Positions 6,912 to 15,028 of a DNA stretch of 20,501 bases are shown piece after piece (the first letter of the stretch is position 1; each line of letters opens with the position of its first letter). The translations under genes were made by a program, and so were the position numbers. The DNA comes from GAS188 sp035949255 (GTDB taxonomy: Bacteria > Pseudomonadota > Alphaproteobacteria > Rhizobiales > Beijerinckiaceae), in NCBI GenBank assembly GCA_035949255.1, contig DASZIL010000027.1, forward strand, positions 1 to 20,501, in the 5' to 3' direction. A model generated the notes under the pieces. It worked only from the letters and a program-made list of their open reading frames with translations, searched no databases and had not been told where the DNA came from.

Positions 6912-7523
6912 ATGACCCATCACACCCTCTCCCTCCCGATCGGCGAAAAGGAAGCCCGCGCGCTCAAGGTCGGCGACACCGTCACCTTGGAGCGCACGCT
7001 CTTCGGCATTCGGGACGCAACCCTCATCCATATGTTCGATCGGGGCCGGCGCACGCGGCTCGATCTCAAAGGGCACGCCGTGATCCACACCGCGCCCAAT
7101 GTGCGCAAGGTGGCGGTCTCCCCGGAAAGCCCGTCCGGCTATGAGCCGGTCTGCATCGGCACCACGACCTCGATGCGCATGGAGCGCTTCACCAAGGATC
7201 TGATGCAGCGCGAAGGCGTGCGGCTCATCATCGGCAAGGGCGGCATGGGGGAACGCACGCTCGAGGCGTTCCGCGAGATGGGCGGCGCCTATCTCGCCAT
7301 CGTGGGCGGGGCGGCCGCGCTCGAGACCACCTGGATCGAGGCGATCGAGGATGTCGACATGGATGACCTCAACCCGGAAAGCCTCTGGCGCTTCCGCATC
7401 AAAGGTTTTGGCCCCTTGCTGGTCGGCATGGATTCGCATGGCGGGTCGCTCTTCGCGACGGTCGCGAAGGATGTGGCGGCGCGCCGCGCGGCGGTGCTCG
7501 AGAAGATCGGAGCCGGCGAGTGA
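6912..7523 (+). CDS. Class I fumarate hydratase, beta subunit (FumA C-terminal/TtdB type)
   Basis: A 203-residue swivel-domain subunit that pairs with the preceding gene product. The hallmark substrate-binding stretch GTTTSMRMERF (83-93), GVRLIIGKGGMGERTL (about 102-117) and LETTWIEAIEDVDMDDLNPESLWRF (137-161) are all present, as is GPLLVGMDSHGGSLF near the end. The length is normal for split class I fumarases. Together the subunits add water across the double bond of fumarate or a close analogue. The ATG at 6912 lacks a strong Shine-Dalgarno sequence but matches the family N-terminus. The last bases overlap the GTG start of the flavoprotein gene (GTGA), so hydratase and dehydrogenase flavoprotein are translationally coupled. 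Confidence 0.92.
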   Translation: MTHHTLSLPIGEKEARALKVGDTVTLERTLFGIRDATLIHMFDRGRRTRLDLKGHAVIHTAPNVRKVAVSPESPSGYEPVCIGTTTSMRMERFTKDLMQREGVRLIIGKGGMGERTLEAFREMGGAYLAIVGGAAALETTWIEAIEDVDMDDLNPESLWRFRIKGFGPLLVGMDSHGGSLFATVAKDVAARRAAVLEKIGAGE

Positions 7524-9274
7524 GCGGGCCCGCCCCAATTTCCGATCGGCTTCAGAGCTTCGACACGGACATCCTCATCCTCGGCGCCGGCGGCGCCGGG
7601 CTTTTCGCCGCGCTTCATGCCAAGAAGGCCGCGCCCGATCTTAAGGTGACGATCGCAGTCAAAGGGCTTCTCGGCAAATGCGGCTGCACGCGCATGGTGC
7701 AAGGCGGCTACAACGTCGCGCTTGCGCCGGGCGATTCGGTCGAGCGCCATTTCATGGACACGATCGAGGGCGGCAAATGGCTGAATGACCAGGACCTCGC
7801 CTGGCTCCTCGTCACCGGCGCGCAACGGCGCATCCGCGAGCTCGAGACCGAGCTCGGCTGCTTCTTCGATCGCAATCCGGACGGCAGCGTTCATCAGAAG
7901 GCCTTCGCCGGGCAGAGCTTCGACCGCACGGTGCACAAGGGGGACCTCACCGGCATCGAGATCATCAACCGCTTGATGGAGCAGGTGTGGCGGCGCGACG
8001 TGCAGCGCCTCGAGGATCATCGTGCGCTCGATCTCATCCCTGCGGCCGACGGCTCGGGGCTTTGCGGCGTGCTCATGCTCGACATGCGAAGCGGGGAAGC
8101 ACGCTTCATCCGGGCGCGCGCCGTGCTGCTCGCGACCGGCGGCGGCCCGACCATGTACCGCTACCACACGCCCTCGGGCGACAAGACTTGCGATGGCCTT
8201 GCCATGGCGCTGCGCGCCGGCCTTCCGCTGCGCGACATGGAGATGGTGCAATTCCACCCCACGGGGCTTTTGGCGGGCGAGGACACCCGCATGACCGGGA
8301 CCGTGCTCGAGGAGGGGTTGCGCGGCGCGGGCGGCTGGCTCACCGACAACACGGGCGAGCGCTTCATGCTCGGCTATGATCCGAAGGGCGAGCGCGCCAC
8401 GCGCGACATCGTCAGCCGCTCGATCATCGATCGTGTGCGCAAGGGTTATGCGAGCCGCCATGGCGGCGTGTTCATCGAGATGGGGCATCTCGGCGCTGAG
8501 AATGTGCGCCGCCAGTTCAAGGGCATGGTGGAGCGCTGCGCCGATTGCGGCTTCGACCTCGCGGCGGGGCGCGTCGAGGTGATCCCGACGGCGCATTACA
8601 TGATGGGCGGCGTCGTCTTCCGCGCCGATTGCTCAACCGACATGCCGCGCCTCTTCGCGGCAGGCGAGGACACGGGCGGCGTGCACGGCGCGAACCGGCT
8701 CGGCGGCAACGGCGTCGCCAACTCGACGGTCTTCGGTGGCGTCGCGGGCGGCGAGATGGCGAGCTTCGTCGGTAAGCATACGGGGGCCCTGCCTGAGCCC
8801 GACAAGACCGTGCTCGCCTCAGCGCTCGGGCGCGCCTTCGCCGGGCTCGGCCGCAAGGGCGGCGATCTCGAAGGCGCGCGCCGCAGCCTTCTTTCGACCA
8901 TGTGGGAGGATGCCGGCATCCTGCGCACGCGAGATCGCCTCACGCGCGCGCAATCGACGCTCGAAGCGCTCGCGCGCGACATTGCCGGCATGGGCGCGGG
9001 CTCGTCGGATCCTGCCTTCAACCTCACCTTCATGGACCGGCTGAATCTCGAGAACCTCGTGCTCGTGAGCCGCGCGATCGTCGCTTCCGCGCTCGCGCGC
9101 GAGGATAGTCGCGGCGCGCATTTCCGCGAGGATTTTCCGCAAACCTCCGAGCTTTCGACGTCGCATTACACGGTCGCGCGATGGGCGGGCGAGGCGATCT
9201 CGACCACGATGGCGCCGGTCCATTTCACGCGCGTGCGGCCGGGCGAAACCCTGCTGCGCGAGGCGGCGGAGTAG
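7520..9274 (+). CDS. SdhA/FrdA-like flavoprotein subunit without the covalent-FAD histidine
   Basis: This 584-residue FAD enzyme is the expected partner of the Fe-S and anchor subunits encoded upstream. FAD-binding ILGAGGAGLFAALHA is at 20-34, and LLATGGGPTMY and DMEMVQFHPTG (239-249) follow. EGLRGAGG (265-272), IPTAHYMMGG (355-364) and GEDTGGVHGANRLGGNGVANSTVFGG (382-407) keep the succinate/fumarate-site His and Arg residues. The helical C-terminal domain ends with SRGAHFREDFP. Where E. coli SdhA has SHTVSAQGG, with the histidine that binds FAD covalently, this protein has GCTRMVQGG (Cys56), so FAD is probably held non-covalently. In characterised SdhA/FrdA, loss of that bond impairs succinate oxidation while fumarate reduction survives. 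A GTG start at 7520 overlaps the fumarase beta stop. L-aspartate oxidase is less likely given the operon partners. Confidence 0.9.
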   Translation: MSGPAPISDRLQSFDTDILILGAGGAGLFAALHAKKAAPDLKVTIAVKGLLGKCGCTRMVQGGYNVALAPGDSVERHFMDTIEGGKWLNDQDLAWLLVTGAQRRIRELETELGCFFDRNPDGSVHQKAFAGQSFDRTVHKGDLTGIEIINRLMEQVWRRDVQRLEDHRALDLIPAADGSGLCGVLMLDMRSGEARFIRARAVLLATGGGPTMYRYHTPSGDKTCDGLAMALRAGLPLRDMEMVQFHPTGLLAGEDTRMTGTVLEEGLRGAGGWLTDNTGERFMLGYDPKGERATRDIVSRSIIDRVRKGYASRHGGVFIEMGHLGAENVRRQFKGMVERCADCGFDLAAGRVEVIPTAHYMMGGVVFRADCSTDMPRLFAAGEDTGGVHGANRLGGNGVANSTVFGGVAGGEMASFVGKHTGALPEPDKTVLASALGRAFAGLGRKGGDLEGARRSLLSTMWEDAGILRTRDRLTRAQSTLEALARDIAGMGAGSSDPAFNLTFMDRLNLENLVLVSRAIVASALAREDSRGAHFREDFPQTSELSTSHYTVARWAGEAISTTMAPVHFTRVRPGETLLREAAE

Positions 9275-9287
9275 CCTCTTACCTCTT

Positions 9288-9301
9288 CCGCAATTTTGCG
9301 G
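9288..9301. terminator. Possible weak terminator hairpin after the flavoprotein gene
   Basis: CCGCAA-TT-TTGCGG, a perfect six-base inverted repeat 14 bases after the operon's last stop. The loop is very short and no T-run follows, so it may be a repeat or a protein site and not a working terminator. Confidence 0.25.
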
Positions 9302-9382
9302 GAGTGGTCGGACTCGCGATATTTATTCCGAAGGGAGCGAGCCGGGTGAGGGTGCGGCGAGCACCTGCCAAAACGAAGAGAT

Positions 9383-9670
9383 TTATTTGGCCTTCGCGCC
9401 CGAAGCACGCTTGCTGCAATCGCCTTGACAGGTGTTGAGCGGATTCCGGCATTGGGAACTCACGCACTCATTGATTTTGGCGAGTTTGTCCGTCGCGACC
9501 GGCTCCCAGGGCATCGCGGCCCGCGTCCCGCCACATTGAGCGATGCAAGCGTTATAGTTCTTGATGCAATTGTTTGCGCAAACCTGGTCTTGGGCTTCGA
9601 CCGGCGAAGTCGTGGCCGCCATCCCGAAAATGATCGCAAGAAATATCCTGTTTCGCATGAGATTGCCCAT
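9383..9670 (-). CDS. Small secreted cysteine-rich protein (unrecognised)
   Basis: A 95-residue protein of no family I recognise. The N-terminus is a classical signal peptide (NLMRNRIFLAIIFGMAATT), with likely cleavage after VEA at about residue 26 (PVEA|QDQ). The mature part of about 70 residues has eight cysteines in a regular pattern: CANNC, a C seven residues on, C four later, then after a gap of about 29 residues CVSSQC, C seven on and C four later. The two halves thus repeat the same spacing, C-x3/4-C-x6-C-x3-C. This suggests a periplasmic disulfide-rich or metal-binding domain with an internal duplication. Translation could start at the first Met or at the fifth codon (MRNRIF); neither has an obvious Shine-Dalgarno sequence. 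It is a single gene downstream of, and in the same direction as, the KstD-like gene. Confidence 0.65.
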   Translation of the reverse strand: MGNLMRNRIFLAIIFGMAATTSPVEAQDQVCANNCIKNYNACIAQCGGTRAAMPWEPVATDKLAKINECVSSQCRNPLNTCQGDCSKRASGAKAK

Positions 9671-9724
9671 GGCTCGATGACGCCTGCGAGAAAGGTCAAA
9701 TCCTGAAAAACATCCCGATGCACA

Positions 9725-9741
9725 ATCCCCGTTAAGGGGAT
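9725..9741. repeat. Short inverted repeat downstream of the KstD-like gene
   Basis: ATCCCC-gttaa-GGGGAT, six-base perfect arms with a five-base loop, lies 64 bases past the end of the minus-strand flavoprotein gene and upstream of the small secreted-protein gene. No T-run follows immediately on the minus strand, although a GTTTTTC run lies about 15 bases beyond. It could be a weak terminator or an operator. Confidence 0.3.
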
Positions 9742-9804
9742 GGCGTGAAACGATACTTCATCCGGAAAGGCTTGCCAAAACGGCAGGGGCGAAACCATTC
9801 AAGG

Positions 9805-11457
9805 TCATCGATTGTCGCGCAGAAGCGCCTCGGCGCAGATGAATCCCCAGGTCAGATTGGGGCCAAGCGTCGTTCCGGCGCCGAGGGCGCGCGTGCCGAT
9901 CGGGTTCGCCATGGTGAGGCCTGCCGCGTAGAGCCCGGGAATCACGCTCCCGTCCTGGCGCAGCGCCTGCCCCTTCGCATTGGTGCGCACGCCGCCTTTC
10001 GTGCCGAGGATCGAGCGATTGAAGCTCATGGCGAGGAAGGGAGGACGCTCGATCGGCTGGAGCTGCGCCGCGGGGCCGCCGAATTTCTTCAATTCCCAAA
10101 GGCTCTCGCCTCGCGCGAAATCGGCGTCCTTTCCTTGCGCGCAAAAGGCGTTGAAGCGAGACACGGTGGCGATGAGCGCGTCGGCCGGCAAGCCGATCCG
10201 CTCGGCCAAGGCCTCGAGCGTCGGCGCCTTGATGACCCAGCGGGGCTCGTGACGTGCATACCAGCGGAAAAGGAAGGAGCGTGAAAGAAACCTTGTGTCG
10301 GCGACGAGCCAGGCCGGCAGGTGGAGAGGTTCACCGCTTTTCGGGTCGCGCCGGTCGAGCGCCTCGCCGAGGTTGTAATCGCATTCGCTCGCGAAGCGTT
10401 GCGCCTTGCGGTCGACGAGGATGGCGTGCGGCTCCGCCTGGAACAGGATCGGCAGTCCGTGCGGGTTGCCTTCGTAGACGGTCGGCAGGCAGGGGAAGAC
10501 ATTGGCCTGATCCATATGATCGAGCCGCGCGCCGGCGCGCTCAGCCATGAGATGGGCGTCCCCTTCATTGCCGCGCGGCGCGCCGAGACGATCGAGCGGC
10601 CCTCGAAAGTTCCTTTCGCGCAACGGGTCGTTCCAATCGAAGCCACCGGCGGCGAGCACCACGCCCCGCTTCGCGCCGATGCGGCGCGAGCGACCACCGG
10701 CGTTGAGGACGACGCCGGTGATGGCGCGGTTGCGCTCGTCGAGGGTGAGATCGGTGACCCGGGCATTCATCTCGATGCGGCATCCGGCATCGATGCAGCC
10801 CTTCAACAAGCCGGTCATGAGCGCGCTGCCCTGGCCTCTTCTGTCCGTGAGGAGCCGATGCAGCAAACGGGGCGCGAGCTTTGCGGCCGCCCGGATCGGG
10901 TGATGATAGACATTAAAGCCGATCATCTCGTGATAGGTGAAGAGATGGGGCAAGGTCGATCGGCGGAGCCGGGCCGAAAGCGGGCCGAGGAGGCGCCGCG
11001 AAAGCGGGCGTGGCGAGACCATTCGCCCGCGCTTCTTTCCTCCTTGGCGCTCCGCCATCGGGTCGGGCTCGCTCGTGAGCGCGAAGCGCAAGGGCGAATT
11101 CGCCTCGAGGAAGGCGAGCATGCGCGGAGCCGCCCCGACGAAGCTCGCCCACAGAGGCTCCTCCGCCTCCCAGCCCTCCGGCGAGGCGGCCCGCAAATAG
11201 GTGAGCGCCTCCTCTTCGCTATCCGCGATTCCGGCTTCGCAAGCATGATGGTTCGCCGGAACCCAGACGCCCGCGCCCGACATGGCGCTCGTTCCGCCGA
11301 GGCGCCCGGTCTTTTCGAGCATCAACACGGAAAGCCCAGCCTTCGCAAGCCTGAGTGCCGCGGCGGCGCCGGCGGAGCCAGAGCCGACCACGACGACATC
11401 GACGGCCTCATCGAAGCGAGGCGGCGCGCTTTCTTCGGCTGTGTGAGTCTCGGGCAC
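9805..11457 (-). CDS. FAD-dependent oxidoreductase, 3-oxosteroid 1-dehydrogenase (KstD)/fumarate reductase flavoprotein family
   Basis: A 550-residue cytoplasmic flavoprotein. The N-terminal dinucleotide fold DVVVVGSGSAGAAAALRLAKAG is at about 20-41, followed by LEKTGRLGGTSAMSGAGVWVP (about 47-67). The C-terminal FAD motif GLYAAGLTMANPIGTRALGAGTTLGPNLTWGFICA closes the fold, in the arrangement of KstD-type dehydrogenases, which introduce a double bond next to a carbonyl. A central segment, GGVRTNAKGQALRQDGSVIPGLYAAG, is typical. The open frame continues 74 codons upstream, overlapping the end of the DUF5996 gene, but that part is low-complexity and unrelated. The GTG at 11457 follows an AGAAAGG ribosome-binding-like sequence and gives VPETHTAEESAPPRFDEAVDVVVVG. 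Steroid is only the prototype substrate; no other steroid genes are present. Confidence 0.85.
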   Translation of the reverse strand: MPETHTAEESAPPRFDEAVDVVVVGSGSAGAAAALRLAKAGLSVLMLEKTGRLGGTSAMSGAGVWVPANHHACEAGIADSEEEALTYLRAASPEGWEAEEPLWASFVGAAPRMLAFLEANSPLRFALTSEPDPMAERQGGKKRGRMVSPRPLSRRLLGPLSARLRRSTLPHLFTYHEMIGFNVYHHPIRAAAKLAPRLLHRLLTDRRGQGSALMTGLLKGCIDAGCRIEMNARVTDLTLDERNRAITGVVLNAGGRSRRIGAKRGVVLAAGGFDWNDPLRERNFRGPLDRLGAPRGNEGDAHLMAERAGARLDHMDQANVFPCLPTVYEGNPHGLPILFQAEPHAILVDRKAQRFASECDYNLGEALDRRDPKSGEPLHLPAWLVADTRFLSRSFLFRWYARHEPRWVIKAPTLEALAERIGLPADALIATVSRFNAFCAQGKDADFARGESLWELKKFGGPAAQLQPIERPPFLAMSFNRSILGTKGGVRTNAKGQALRQDGSVIPGLYAAGLTMANPIGTRALGAGTTLGPNLTWGFICAEALLRDNR

Positions 11458-11530
11458 GCGAGCTTGCCTTTCTGCCGGATGGTCGAGCTTTCGAGGATAG
11501 CTCAGCGAGCCTTGCTCAGCGGCCCGATCA

Positions 11531-12481
11531 TCAGATCGGACGCACCTTGCCGGGAACGCCGAAGGGGCATTCGAGCGCGGCGCGGTCCCAATGCCCGCAA
11601 TCGGCGGCCGCCGCATAGGTGGTGGAGAGGAAATCGAGGAGGAGATCGTCGGGATCGGGCGTCGCACGAAGCTCGTCATAGCGCAGAATGAACTCGCCGA
11701 GCTTGGCGTCGAAATAAGCGCCTTGCGTGACCCTTTGATCGCGGAAACCCTTGGGCTCCGGATAGGCGTAGGAATAGAAGGCGGCGTGCGGAAAAGCGCC
11801 GCTGCCGGGCCAGAAGCCAGCGCTGCTCACCTCATGCGAATAGGCTTCGCGAGCGACCGCGTCCGGGAGGTTGGGCACCCCGCCCGGATGGAGGGGGGCC
11901 GTCCGTCCGGAAAAACGGCTGACCGCGAGGTCGAAGCTTCCCCAGAAGAAATGCACAGGGCTCGCCTTGCCGAGAAAGCCGCTGCGGAACAACTTGAAGA
12001 CACGGTCGACCTGAATAAGCGCGCGCCAAAAGCGATGGGCCGCCGCGGCGTCATAGGCGGCGTGGGCGTTATCTTCCGAGAAGCGGATCGCGTCCGGGAT
12101 CTCGTTTGGCATTTCATTGATGGAGACCGCGACACCGATGCGGGCGAGGAGCTGGGTCACGCGTCGATAGAATTCGGCAACTGTTTGCGGCTCGAGCGGC
12201 AGCGTCTCGGTCTCGCCCAGGCTCGTGCGTGCAACGAGGCGATGGCTGATGAAATCGAATTCGAGCTCGAGGTTCTCGCCCTGATAAGGGATCGGCGAGG
12301 TGCCGAGCCCGCGCGCCGTCACATAGAGCGGGGTATGCCAGCCATGGTTGAGCCAGGGCGTGAGCGAAAGGCGGATCTTGCCGATGATCTGCGTCCAAAG
12401 CTGCAAAGTGGCCGCGGTGTCGCGCCAATTCGCATAGGTCAAATCCGGCCAAAGACCCGGCATGGATTCGGCACCAGGCAT
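11531..12481 (-). CDS. DUF5996 family protein
   Basis: A 316-residue cytoplasmic protein without a known reaction. Recognisable conserved blocks of the DUF5996 family are LWPDLTYANWRDTAATLQLWTQIIGKIRLSLTPWLNHGWHTPLYVTARGL (about 10-59), FDFISHRL, PVHFFWGSFDLAVSRFSGRTAP (about 176-197) and the C-terminal FYSYAYPEPKGF. The tryptophans and histidines in these blocks are the conserved family residues. It has no signal peptide or membrane segment. The ATG at 12481 sits six bases after GGGAGGAT, a near-ideal ribosome binding site. It lies 102 bases downstream of the dimethylglycine-dehydrogenase-like gene and 73 bases upstream of the KstD-like gene, so it could be cotranscribed with either, but a functional link is not evident. 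Confidence 0.85.
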   Translation of the reverse strand: MPGAESMPGLWPDLTYANWRDTAATLQLWTQIIGKIRLSLTPWLNHGWHTPLYVTARGLGTSPIPYQGENLELEFDFISHRLVARTSLGETETLPLEPQTVAEFYRRVTQLLARIGVAVSINEMPNEIPDAIRFSEDNAHAAYDAAAAHRFWRALIQVDRVFKLFRSGFLGKASPVHFFWGSFDLAVSRFSGRTAPLHPGGVPNLPDAVAREAYSHEVSSAGFWPGSGAFPHAAFYSYAYPEPKGFRDQRVTQGAYFDAKLGEFILRYDELRATPDPDDLLLDFLSTTYAAAADCGHWDRAALECPFGVPGKVRPI

Positions 12482-12583
12482 TGAGATCCTCCCTCGAAGG
12501 TCACTCGGGTAAGGTCATCCTCCATCCCCTCCCCAAATTCGTGTCCGTCCGCTCCGCGCGCCGGACATCGAGCTCGTGTGAGC

Positions 12584-15028
12584 TTATCCTCGCGGGCGCG
12601 ATCCCTTCGGATCATAAAGGGGGCGCGCGTGCAAACGTGCCTCGACCTCTTCTCCCGCGACCTCGAGCCGGAAATCACCGGCGGCGAGGAATTCATCGGT
12701 CACGCCCTTCGCCGAACGAACATAGCCAAGCCCGATGTTGGTTGCGATCGTGTATCCCCATCCGCCGCTCGTCAGCCAGCCGACCGCCTCGCCATTCCTT
12801 ATGATGGTTTCGCGGCCGAGAAGAACAATCTTCGGATCATCGACCGTGAAGATCGCAAGCTTGCGCGCAAGCGGCGCCTTGCGCTTCGCGAGGAGCGCGT
12901 CGCGGCCAAGGAAGGCGCGGTCGACGTCCTTGCGAAGCGCGAAGGAAAGGCCGGCCTCGTCGGGCGTGGTGTCGGCGGAGATGTCGGCGCCCCAGGCCCG
13001 GTACGCCTTCTCGAGGCGCAGCGATTCGATCGCGCGATATCCCGCATCCGCGATGCCGTGAACCTCTCCGGCTTTCGTCAAGGCCGCGTAGACGCGCTCG
13101 ATGCCTTCAGCCGGCACATGCAGCTCGAAGCCGAGCTCGCCCACATAGGTGATGCGCAAGGCCCGAAGCTTCACGCCGGCCATCTCGATCTCGCGGCAGG
13201 CGCCGAAGGGGAAGGTTTCGTTCGAAACATCCGCATCCGTGACACCCATGAGCACTTCGCGAGCGCGAGGCCCCATCAGCGAGAGGCAACCGTAGTGTTC
13301 CGTCACGTCGACGATCTCGGCTTCGGCGCCCGTCGGCAGGTTGCGCTTCATCCAGGCGAGGTCATGCGTGCGAAAACCGGTGCCGGTGACGATGAAATAA
13401 AGGTCGGGCGCGAAGCGCGACACGGTGAGGTCGCATTCGATGCCGCCGCGCGCGTTGAGCATCTGCGTATAGGCGATGTGTCCCGGCGTTCTCGTCACAT
13501 CGCCGGCGCAAAGGTAGTCGAGCGCAGCCTCAGCGCCTTTGCCTCTCACCTCGAATTTCGCGAACGAGGATTGGTCGAAGAGCGCGACGCGCTCACGCGC
13601 GGCCCGATGCTCCTCGCCGACCGCGTCGAACCAGTTCTGGCGCCCGTAGCTGTAGACATCCTTGGGGGCGGAGCCGGGTCGCGCGAACCAGTTCGGGCGC
13701 TCCCAGCCGAGCTTCGAGCCGAAGCACGCGCCCTTCGCCGCGAGCGTCGCGTAAAGCCGCGAGGTCTTGCGCGGTCTCGCGCTCTCATATTCCTCATGCG
13801 GCCAGGCCATCGTGTAGTGCTTCGCATAGGCTTCGAGCGTGCGCTCGCGCACGAAAACCTCCTCGCCATGCACTGAAGATGAAAAGCGGCGGATGTCGAC
13901 GGGCCACAAATCCATCGGCGGCTCGCCGGAGAGGATCCATTGCGCGAGTGCCCATCCCGCCCCGCCGCCCGAGGCGATGCCGAAGGCATTGAAGCCGCAG
14001 CCGACGAAGACGTTTCTCGCCTCCGGTGCCTCGCCGAGAATGAAATTGCCGTCCGGCGTGAAGGATTCCGGGCCGTTGATCAGGGTCTTCACACCGGCGG
14101 TGGCGAGTACGGGCGTGCGCACCAGCGCCTGCTCCATGATCAGCTCGAAATGGTCGAAGCGCGAATCGAGAAGCGTGAAGTGGAACCCGTCCGGAATGCC
14201 GTCGAGCGCCCAGGGAATCGGGTTCGGCTCATAGCCGCCCATCACGAGGCCGCCGACCTCCTCCTTGTAATAGATGAGGCGGTCGGGATCGCGAAGCGTC
14301 GGCAGCTCGCGCGGCGCTCCACAGGCTTCGGTGATCAGATATTGATGCTCGACCGATTGCAGCGGGATCAGGATGCCCGCCTTGCGCCCGATCTCCTTCG
14401 ACCATTGCCCGGCGCAGATGACGATCGTCTCGCAAGCGATGAAGCCTTGCTCCGTCGCGACGCCTTGCGCCCACCCATCCTTCAGCACGAGATCCATGAC
14501 CGCCACATCCTCGACGACCCGCACACCCTTTTGACGCGCGCCCTTGGCGAGCGAGAGCGTGATGTCGGAAGGGTTGGCCTGGCCGTCGGTCGGGAGATAC
14601 GCCGCGCCGACAACATCCGCGACATCCATCAGGGGCCACAGGTCGAGCGCCTCCTTCGGTGAAAGGAGATGCATCTCGAGGCCGAAGGAGCGCGCGGTCG
14701 TCGCCTGCCGCTTGATCTCGGTCATGCGCTCGGCGTTGCAGGCGAGCCGCAAGCCGCCGTTCATCTTCCAGCCGGTCGCCTGTCCCGTCTCGGCCTCGAG
14801 CCCGCGATAGATCTCGATCGAGCGCGTGAGAAGACGCGTGATGTTGGCCGACGTCCGCAACTGGCCGATGAGGCCCGCCGCATGGAAGGTGGTGCCGCTC
14901 GTGAGCTTCTTGCGTTCGAGAAGCAGCACGTCCTTGGCGCCGAATTCGGCGAGGTGATAGGCGGTGGAGCAGCCGATGATGCCGCCGCCGATGACGATGA
15001 TCTGCGCTTGCGTCGGGAAATCCATCAT
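12584..15028 (-). CDS. Dimethylglycine/sarcosine dehydrogenase-like FAD enzyme with GcvT domain
   Basis: An 814-residue two-part enzyme. Residues about 9-370 form a DAO-type FAD fold: IIVIGGGIIGCSTAYHLAEFG, then LTSGTTFHAAGLIGQLR with His49 at the position that binds FAD covalently in dimethylglycine dehydrogenase. A linker (about 375-430) leads to an aminomethyltransferase (GcvT-like) half. In it, FDQSSFAKFEVRGKGAEAALDYLCAGDV, GCLSLMGPRAREVL and a C-terminal barrel with GWLTSGGWGYTIATNIGLGYV are conserved. Such enzymes oxidatively remove a methyl group from an N-methylated amino acid and pass the C1 unit to tetrahydrofolate. The length is normal for the fusion. The ATG overlaps the stop of the upstream kinase gene (ATGA); a second ATG follows immediately. 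The exact N-methyl substrate is unknown. Confidence 0.9.
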   Translation of the reverse strand: MMDFPTQAQIIVIGGGIIGCSTAYHLAEFGAKDVLLLERKKLTSGTTFHAAGLIGQLRTSANITRLLTRSIEIYRGLEAETGQATGWKMNGGLRLACNAERMTEIKRQATTARSFGLEMHLLSPKEALDLWPLMDVADVVGAAYLPTDGQANPSDITLSLAKGARQKGVRVVEDVAVMDLVLKDGWAQGVATEQGFIACETIVICAGQWSKEIGRKAGILIPLQSVEHQYLITEACGAPRELPTLRDPDRLIYYKEEVGGLVMGGYEPNPIPWALDGIPDGFHFTLLDSRFDHFELIMEQALVRTPVLATAGVKTLINGPESFTPDGNFILGEAPEARNVFVGCGFNAFGIASGGGAGWALAQWILSGEPPMDLWPVDIRRFSSSVHGEEVFVRERTLEAYAKHYTMAWPHEEYESARPRKTSRLYATLAAKGACFGSKLGWERPNWFARPGSAPKDVYSYGRQNWFDAVGEEHRAARERVALFDQSSFAKFEVRGKGAEAALDYLCAGDVTRTPGHIAYTQMLNARGGIECDLTVSRFAPDLYFIVTGTGFRTHDLAWMKRNLPTGAEAEIVDVTEHYGCLSLMGPRAREVLMGVTDADVSNETFPFGACREIEMAGVKLRALRITYVGELGFELHVPAEGIERVYAALTKAGEVHGIADAGYRAIESLRLEKAYRAWGADISADTTPDEAGLSFALRKDVDRAFLGRDALLAKRKAPLARKLAIFTVDDPKIVLLGRETIIRNGEAVGWLTSGGWGYTIATNIGLGYVRSAKGVTDEFLAAGDFRLEVAGEEVEARLHARPLYDPKGSRPRG

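Noticed and set aside
6414..8596. Two long minus-strand open frames (374 and 435 codons)
   Set aside because: Antisense to the fumarase subunits and the flavoprotein, which have complete conserved motifs on the plus strand.
7520..9274. L-aspartate oxidase (NadB) assignment for the flavoprotein
   Set aside because: It also lacks the covalent histidine, as NadB does, but it shares an operon with Fe-S and anchor subunits and no nadA or nadC is near.
11458..11679. Longer N-terminus for the KstD-like flavoprotein
   Set aside because: The extra 74 residues overlap the end of the DUF5996 gene out of frame and are low-complexity; the FAD fold begins right after the GTG at 11457.
10321..13876. Long plus-strand open frames (456 and 432 codons)
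   Set aside because: Antisense to the KstD-like and dimethylglycine-dehydrogenase-like genes; no recognisable domains.
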